Of a stretch of DNA of 64,000 nt, positions 60,225 to 64,000 are shown in pieces. Where the stretch lies: contig NZ_FOLB01000004.1 in NCBI RefSeq assembly GCF_900112345.1, forward strand, positions 248,001 through 312,000, given 5' to 3'. This DNA comes from Nocardioides terrae (GTDB taxonomy: Bacteria; Actinomycetota; Actinomycetes; Propionibacteriales; Nocardioidaceae). Made by a program: the position numbers and the translations under genes. Under the pieces are notes generated by a model. It searched no databases. It worked only from the letters and a program-made list of their open reading frames with translations, and had not been told where the DNA came from. Every line of letters starts with the position of its first letter. Position 1 is the first letter of the stretch.

Positions 60225-60277
60225 TCACCCCATTCGAATGCTCGCTTCGCTCCGCTTCGAACGGGGGCCCCGAATGA
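60221..60277 (+). repeat. Intercistronic element between nuoI and nuoJ with 18-aa bridging mini-ORF
   Basis: GTG 60221 overlaps the nuoI stop. An 18-codon frame ([18 protein letters not shown]) ends in a TGA overlapping the nuoJ ATG (ATGA). The DNA begins TGATCACCCC and ends GGGGGCCCCGAATGA. CCCC.TTCGAA and TTCGAA..GGGG form a hairpin around CTCGCTTCGCTCC. It is the same family as 23934-24005 and 63330-63404. Confidence 0.8.
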
Positions 60278-61110
60278 GTGCCGCGTTCTGGACCCTCGCG
60301 CCGGTGATGGTGCTCGCGGCGCTCGGGATCCTCTTCGTGCGCAAGGCCGTGCACGCGGCGCTGCTGCTGGCGGTCGTGATGATCGGGCTGTCGATCCAGT
60401 ACCTCTCGCTGGACGCCACGTTCCTCTTCGCCGTGCAGATCATCGTCTACACCGGCGCGATCCTGATGCTGTTCCTCTTCGTCGTCATGCTCGTCGGCGT
60501 GGACGCCTCGGACTCCGCCGTCGAGACCATCCGGGGGCAGCGGCTGCTGGCCATCGTCGGTGGCCTCATCCTCGGGCTCACGCTCGTCCTCGGCCTGGCC
60601 CAGCTCGGTCTCGGCACGATGACCGGGCTCGACGCCGCCAACGAGGACGGCAACATCCAGGCCCTCGCCAACCTGATCTTCTCCCGCTACGTCCTCGGCT
60701 TCGAGGTCACCAGCGCGTTGCTGATCACCGCCGCGATCGGCGCGATGGTGCTCGCCCACCGTGAGCGGGTCGAGCCGAAGGCCACCCAGGCCGACCTGGC
60801 CGCGCGGCGGGTGCGGGACTTCACCGAGAACGGCCTCCACCTCGGCCAGCTCCCCCCGCCGGGGACCTACGCCCGCAACAACTCGGTGGACACCCCGGCC
60901 CTGCTGCCCGACGGGACGACGTCCGAGGCCTCGGTCAACCGGGTGTTCACCGCCCGGGGCGCGGTCCGGTCCGTGCCGCACGAGCCGGGTCTCGAGACAC
61001 CCTCGCCGGTCGGTGAGTGGGTCGAGCCGGAGATCCGGGCCGAGAACGACCTCACCGGCCGCGGGACGAGCTCCACCGGTCCGTCCGAGACCCAGGAGGG
61101 CCAGGAATGA
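60274..61110 (+). CDS. nuoJ: NADH-quinone oxidoreductase subunit J
   Basis: This 278-aa membrane subunit has five hydrophobic segments in the first about 175 residues. The conserved stretch [20 protein letters not shown] lies near 60-80. The last about 100 residues (from [20 protein letters not shown]) are hydrophilic and rich in Thr, Glu, Pro and Gly, much longer than E. coli NuoJ. This extension is common in actinobacteria. ATG 60274 follows the intercistronic element. It overlaps nuoK by ATGA. Confidence 0.95.
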   Translation: MSAAFWTLAPVMVLAALGILFVRKAVHAALLLAVVMIGLSIQYLSLDATFLFAVQIIVYTGAILMLFLFVVMLVGVDASDSAVETIRGQRLLAIVGGLILGLTLVLGLAQLGLGTMTGLDAANEDGNIQALANLIFSRYVLGFEVTSALLITAAIGAMVLAHRERVEPKATQADLAARRVRDFTENGLHLGQLPPPGTYARNNSVDTPALLPDGTTSEASVNRVFTARGAVRSVPHEPGLETPSPVGEWVEPEIRAENDLTGRGTSSTGPSETQEGQE

Positions 61111-61409
61111 CCGACGTGACGCCCTACATCGTGCTCAGCGCGATCCTGTTCACCATCGGTTCGGTCGGCGTCCTCACCCGGCGCAACGCGATCGTGGTGT
61201 TCATGTGCGTCGAGCTGATGCTCAACGCCGCCAACCTCGCGCTGGTCGCCTTCTCGCGCCAGCACGGCAACCTCGACGGCCAGATCGCGGCGTTCTTCGT
61301 CATGGTCGTCGCCGCTGCCGAGGTCGTGGTCGGGCTCGCCATCATCATGACCATCTTCCGGACCCGTCGCTCGGCCTCGGTCGACGACGCCAGCCTGCTG
61401 AAGTTCTGA
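61107..61409 (+). CDS. nuoK: NADH-quinone oxidoreductase subunit K
   Basis: This 100-aa antiporter-like small membrane subunit has three hydrophobic segments. The conserved buried Glu residues lie in [18 protein letters not shown] (helix 2) and [15 protein letters not shown] (helix 3). ATG 61107 overlaps the nuoJ stop, and nuoL follows after 7 nt. Confidence 0.97.
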   Translation: MTDVTPYIVLSAILFTIGSVGVLTRRNAIVVFMCVELMLNAANLALVAFSRQHGNLDGQIAAFFVMVVAAAEVVVGLAIIMTIFRTRRSASVDDASLLKF

Positions 61410-61416
61410 GGGGCCC

Positions 61417-63333
61417 ATGGAACACACGATCCCGATCGTCGACCCGGGCTCCGCGGACGGCGTCTTCTCCCTGCTCTGGCTGGTCATCGCGCTGCCGGCG
61501 CTGGGCGCAGCGGTCCTGCTGATCGGCGGGCGCTACACCGACAAGTGGGGACCGCTGGTCGCCACGGTCCTGCCGAGCCTCAGCTTCGTGCTGAGCCTGG
61601 TCATGTTCCTCACCGCGCTGGGCCGCGACGAGGGCGACCGGCAGGTCAAGCAGCATCTCTACACGTGGATCCACAGCGGCCACCTGAACGTCGGGATGGA
61701 CCTGCTCTACGACCCGCTGAGCAGCCTCTTCCTGCTGCTCATCACCGGCGTCGGCAGCCTGATCCACGTCTACTCGCTGGGCTACATGGCCCACGACGTG
61801 CGCCGGCGACGGTTCTTCGCCTACCTCAACCTCTTCGTCGCGGCGATGCTCACGCTGGTGCTCGCCGAGAACTACATCGGGCTCTTCCTCGGTTGGGAGG
61901 GCGTCGGCCTGGCGTCGTACCTGCTGATCGGCTTCTGGCAGCACAAGCCCTCTGCGGCCGCCGCCGCGAAGAAGGCCTTCGTGATGAACCGCGTCGGTGA
62001 CATGGGCATGAGCGCCGCGATCATGCTCGCCTTCGTGACGTGGGGCTCGACCAGCTTCTCGGTCATCAGCGAGGGCGCGGCCGGCGGGAGCGAGACCCGC
62101 ATGAACATCCTCGGCCTGCTGCTCCTGCTCGGCGCCTGCGGCAAGTCGGCCCAGGTGCCGCTGCAGGCCTGGCTGCTCGACGCGATGGAGGGCCCGACGC
62201 CGGTCTCCGCGCTCATCCACGCGGCCACCATGGTCACCGCGGGCGTCTACCTCGTCGTGCGCTCCAACTTCGTCTTCGAGCACGCGCCCGCCGCGCAGAC
62301 CGTCGTGGTCATCGTCGCGGTCGTGACGCTGCTGTGGGGAGCGATCATCGGAACGGCCAAGGACGACATCAAGAAGGTGCTGGCCGGCTCCACGATGAGC
62401 CAGATCGGCTACATGATGCTCGGCGCCGGCCTCGGCGTCGCCGGCTACGCCTTCGCGATCTTCCACCTGCTCACGCACGGCTTCTTCAAGGCCAACATGT
62501 TCCTCGGCGCCGGCTCGGTCATGCACGGCATGGACGACGACGTCGACATGCGCCACTACGGCGCGCTGTCCCGCGCGATGCCGGTGACCTTCCTGACCTT
62601 CGCCATGGGCTACCTCGCGATCATCGGGTTCCCCGGGTTCTCCGGCTTCTGGAGCAAGGACAAGATCATCGAGTCCGCGCTCCACGAGAACTGGGTGGTC
62701 GGCGCCTGCGCGCTGCTCGGCGCCGGCATCACCGGCTTCTACATGACCCGGCTGATGCTGATGACCTACTTCACCGACAAGCGCTGGGTGCCCGGCGTCC
62801 ACCCGCACGAGTCGCCCCGGGTGATGACGTTCCCGCTCATCGCGCTCGCGGCGCTGTCCGTCCTCGGTGGCGTGCTGCTGATCGGCGGCTGGATCACCGA
62901 CTACCTCGACCCGGTCGTCGGCCAGTCCGAGGAGGAGTCCGGCGGGATCCCCGGCTGGCTGGTCTCGGTCATCACCGTCGCGGTGGTCGCCATCGGCGTC
63001 GGGATCGCGTGGCTCACCGTCGGCCGGAAGCCGGTGCCGGCCACGGCGCCGGAGAAGGTCGCCTGGCCGGTCACGGTCGCGCGCAACGACCTCTACGGCG
63101 ACGCCATCAACGACGGTCTCGTCGTCCAGCCCTCCGGCCACCTCACGCGTGGCCTGGTGGCCGCCGACACGTACGTCGTCGACGGGCTGCTCACCGGCGG
63201 GCCGGTCGCGGTCGGCGCGGTCGCGGGCCTGCTCCGGCGGGTCCAGAACGGCTACGTCCGGTCCTACGCACTCTCCGTCCTCGGCGGCGCCCTCGTCGTC
63301 GTCCTGGCCCTGCTGGCGGTGAACCTCACATGA
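61417..63333 (+). CDS. nuoL: NADH-quinone oxidoreductase subunit L
   Basis: This 638-aa antiporter-like subunit is the distal proton pump of complex I. Key residues are the Glu in [19 protein letters not shown], the Lys in [20 protein letters not shown], and [40 protein letters not shown] (Lys/His) follows. The C-terminal lateral helix region is present, and the last 100 residues contain the piston-type amphipathic segment. Its stop (ATGA) opens the intercistronic mini-ORF before nuoM. Confidence 0.97.
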   Translation: MEHTIPIVDPGSADGVFSLLWLVIALPALGAAVLLIGGRYTDKWGPLVATVLPSLSFVLSLVMFLTALGRDEGDRQVKQHLYTWIHSGHLNVGMDLLYDPLSSLFLLLITGVGSLIHVYSLGYMAHDVRRRRFFAYLNLFVAAMLTLVLAENYIGLFLGWEGVGLASYLLIGFWQHKPSAAAAAKKAFVMNRVGDMGMSAAIMLAFVTWGSTSFSVISEGAAGGSETRMNILGLLLLLGACGKSAQVPLQAWLLDAMEGPTPVSALIHAATMVTAGVYLVVRSNFVFEHAPAAQTVVVIVAVVTLLWGAIIGTAKDDIKKVLAGSTMSQIGYMMLGAGLGVAGYAFAIFHLLTHGFFKANMFLGAGSVMHGMDDDVDMRHYGALSRAMPVTFLTFAMGYLAIIGFPGFSGFWSKDKIIESALHENWVVGACALLGAGITGFYMTRLMLMTYFTDKRWVPGVHPHESPRVMTFPLIALAALSVLGGVLLIGGWITDYLDPVVGQSEEESGGIPGWLVSVITVAVVAIGVGIAWLTVGRKPVPATAPEKVAWPVTVARNDLYGDAINDGLVVQPSGHLTRGLVAADTYVVDGLLTGGPVAVGAVAGLLRRVQNGYVRSYALSVLGGALVVVLALLAVNLT

Positions 63334-63404
63334 GCACCCCACCAAGTTCTGCGCTCCGCTCGCTGCGCTCACTGCGCACACACCTTTGCGAGGACCCCGC
63401 ATGA
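63330..63404 (+). repeat. Intercistronic element between nuoL and nuoM with 24-aa bridging mini-ORF
   Basis: ATG 63330 overlaps the nuoL stop. A 24-codon frame ([20 protein letters not shown]...) ends in a TGA overlapping the nuoM ATG. The DNA begins TGAGCACCCC and ends GAGGACCCCGCATGA, like the elements at 23934 and 60221. The inner part is GCTCCGCTCGCTGCGCTC. Confidence 0.75.
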
Positions 63405-64000
63405 CCTTGACCATCCTCTGCGCCCTGCCGCTCGTCGGCGCGCTCGTCACGGCGCTGACACCGGCGGGCGGTGGCCGGCCCAAGCAGATCGCGCTGGCGT
63501 TCTCGCTGCTCGCGCTGGTCCAGGGCATCATCGTGGCGGCCCGCTTCGACAAGGACGGCGGCTCCCAGTCCACCGAGAAGGTGACCTGGATCAAGGCGTT
63601 CGGCGCCCACTACGCGCTCGGCGTCGACGGCCTCGGCCTGCTCATGGTGCTGCTCACCGTGGTGCTGGTGCCGATCGTCCTGGTGGCGGCCTGGCGGGAC
63701 ACCGCGCGGCCGTCGTTCTTCGCCTGGGCGCTCGCGCTCGAGGGGTTCTCGCTGGTCGTGTTCACGTCCACCGACGTGCTGCTGTTCTACGTCGTCTTCG
63801 AGGCCACGCTGATCCCGGCCTACTTCCTCATCGGCGGCTTCGGCCGCGAGGGCCGCTCCTGGGCGGCGCTGAAGTTCCTGATGTACCAGCTCGGCGGCGG
63901 CCTGGTGCTGCTCGCCGGCGTCATCGGGCTCTACGTCGAGTCGGCGGGCAGCGCCAACGGGCCGTCGTACCTCATCTCGGACCTGGCCCAGCTGGACCTG
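63401..64000 (+). CDS. nuoM: NADH-quinone oxidoreductase subunit M, 5' part (cut by window end)
   Basis: The first 200 codons of an antiporter-like subunit are present and the frame is open to the last base. The start reads MTLTILCALPLVGALVTAL. ALGVDGLGLLMVLLTVVLVP and the Glu-bearing FYVVFEATLIPAYFLIGGFG are NuoM signatures. The proton-pathway Lys lies beyond the window. ATG 63401 overlaps the bridging mini-ORF stop. A nuoN gene is expected next. Confidence 0.95.
   Translation, partial: MTLTILCALPLVGALVTALTPAGGGRPKQIALAFSLLALVQGIIVAARFDKDGGSQSTEKVTWIKAFGAHYALGVDGLGLLMVLLTVVLVPIVLVAAWRDTARPSFFAWALALEGFSLVVFTSTDVLLFYVVFEATLIPAYFLIGGFGREGRSWAALKFLMYQLGGGLVLLAGVIGLYVESAGSANGPSYLISDLAQLDL

Noticed and set aside
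61345..63594. A 749-codon minus-strand frame antisense to nuoL and nuoM
   Set aside because: Its translation is Arg/Asp/Gly/His-rich without motifs, while the opposite strand encodes conserved NuoL and NuoM residues.
1..64000. tRNA, rRNA, insertion sequences, prophage or attachment sites
   Set aside because: None was recognised on reading. Gene content is core metabolism throughout and base composition is even, apart from short repeat and promoter regions.

Overview
The window is a high-GC, densely coding chromosomal segment from an actinobacterium. The best guess is a Nocardioides-like member of the Propionibacteriales. Supporting observations are the strong G/C third-position bias, frequent GTG starts, many apparently leaderless genes (a TAnnnT -10 box 6-8 nt before the start codon), BldC and BldN-type regulators, DisA, ribosomal protein bS22, and the actinobacterial order sigma(BldN)-HAD-glutaredoxin-rex-hemA-hemC-hemD-hemB. 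The placement comes from recognising families, not from a database search. No phage, insertion sequence, CRISPR array, rRNA or tRNA was seen.

Layout. 1-9.8 kb: end of clpC, mutY, a membrane-anchored hypothetical, an array of three long hairpins, disA, radA, a LacI regulator, a methyltransferase, a VOC protein and a Cys-rich protein. 9.8-15.7 kb: an internally deleted Ppx/GppA remnant, a TIM-barrel isomerase, a TetR gene, an ABC exporter pair, proC, acuC, bldC and the 33-codon bS22 gene. 15.8-23 kb: an SDR epimerase and acyltransferase, then (minus strand) the BldN-like sigma factor with its RsbN-like DUF5667 partner and a HAD phosphatase, then an acyl-CoA ligase and a glutaredoxin. 23.2-29.1 kb: rex-hemA-hemC-hemD/cobA-hemB. 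29.6-37.1 kb: a lytic transglycosylase, hemL, a phosphatase and the cytochrome c maturation set tlpA-ccdA-resB-ccsB. 37.1-50.8 kb: menaquinone genes menA, menE, menC, menD, menF and menG/ubiE, interleaved with two paralogous MFS transporters, an ArsR/SRPBCC pair and small enzymes. 51-64 kb: the complex I operon nuoA to nuoM (nuoM cut by the window edge).

Together these genes supply haem, c-type cytochrome assembly, menaquinone and its NADH-driven reductase. The redox repressor Rex is encoded in the middle, and a good Rex operator lies before rex and another before nuoA.

The most unusual content is repetitive DNA. Several REP-like palindromic families occur between genes and, in frame, inside genes (hemL and MFS C-termini, a Ser/Thr/Gly-rich insert in nuoG, a loop in ccsB). 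A further family of about 50-70 bp sits exactly at stop/start junctions (rex-hemA, nuoI-nuoJ, nuoL-nuoM). Each member is read through by a mini-ORF that overlaps the upstream stop and the downstream start by NTGA, as if the element keeps translational coupling intact. NuoG also lacks all four cysteines of the N7 cluster while keeping their spacing.
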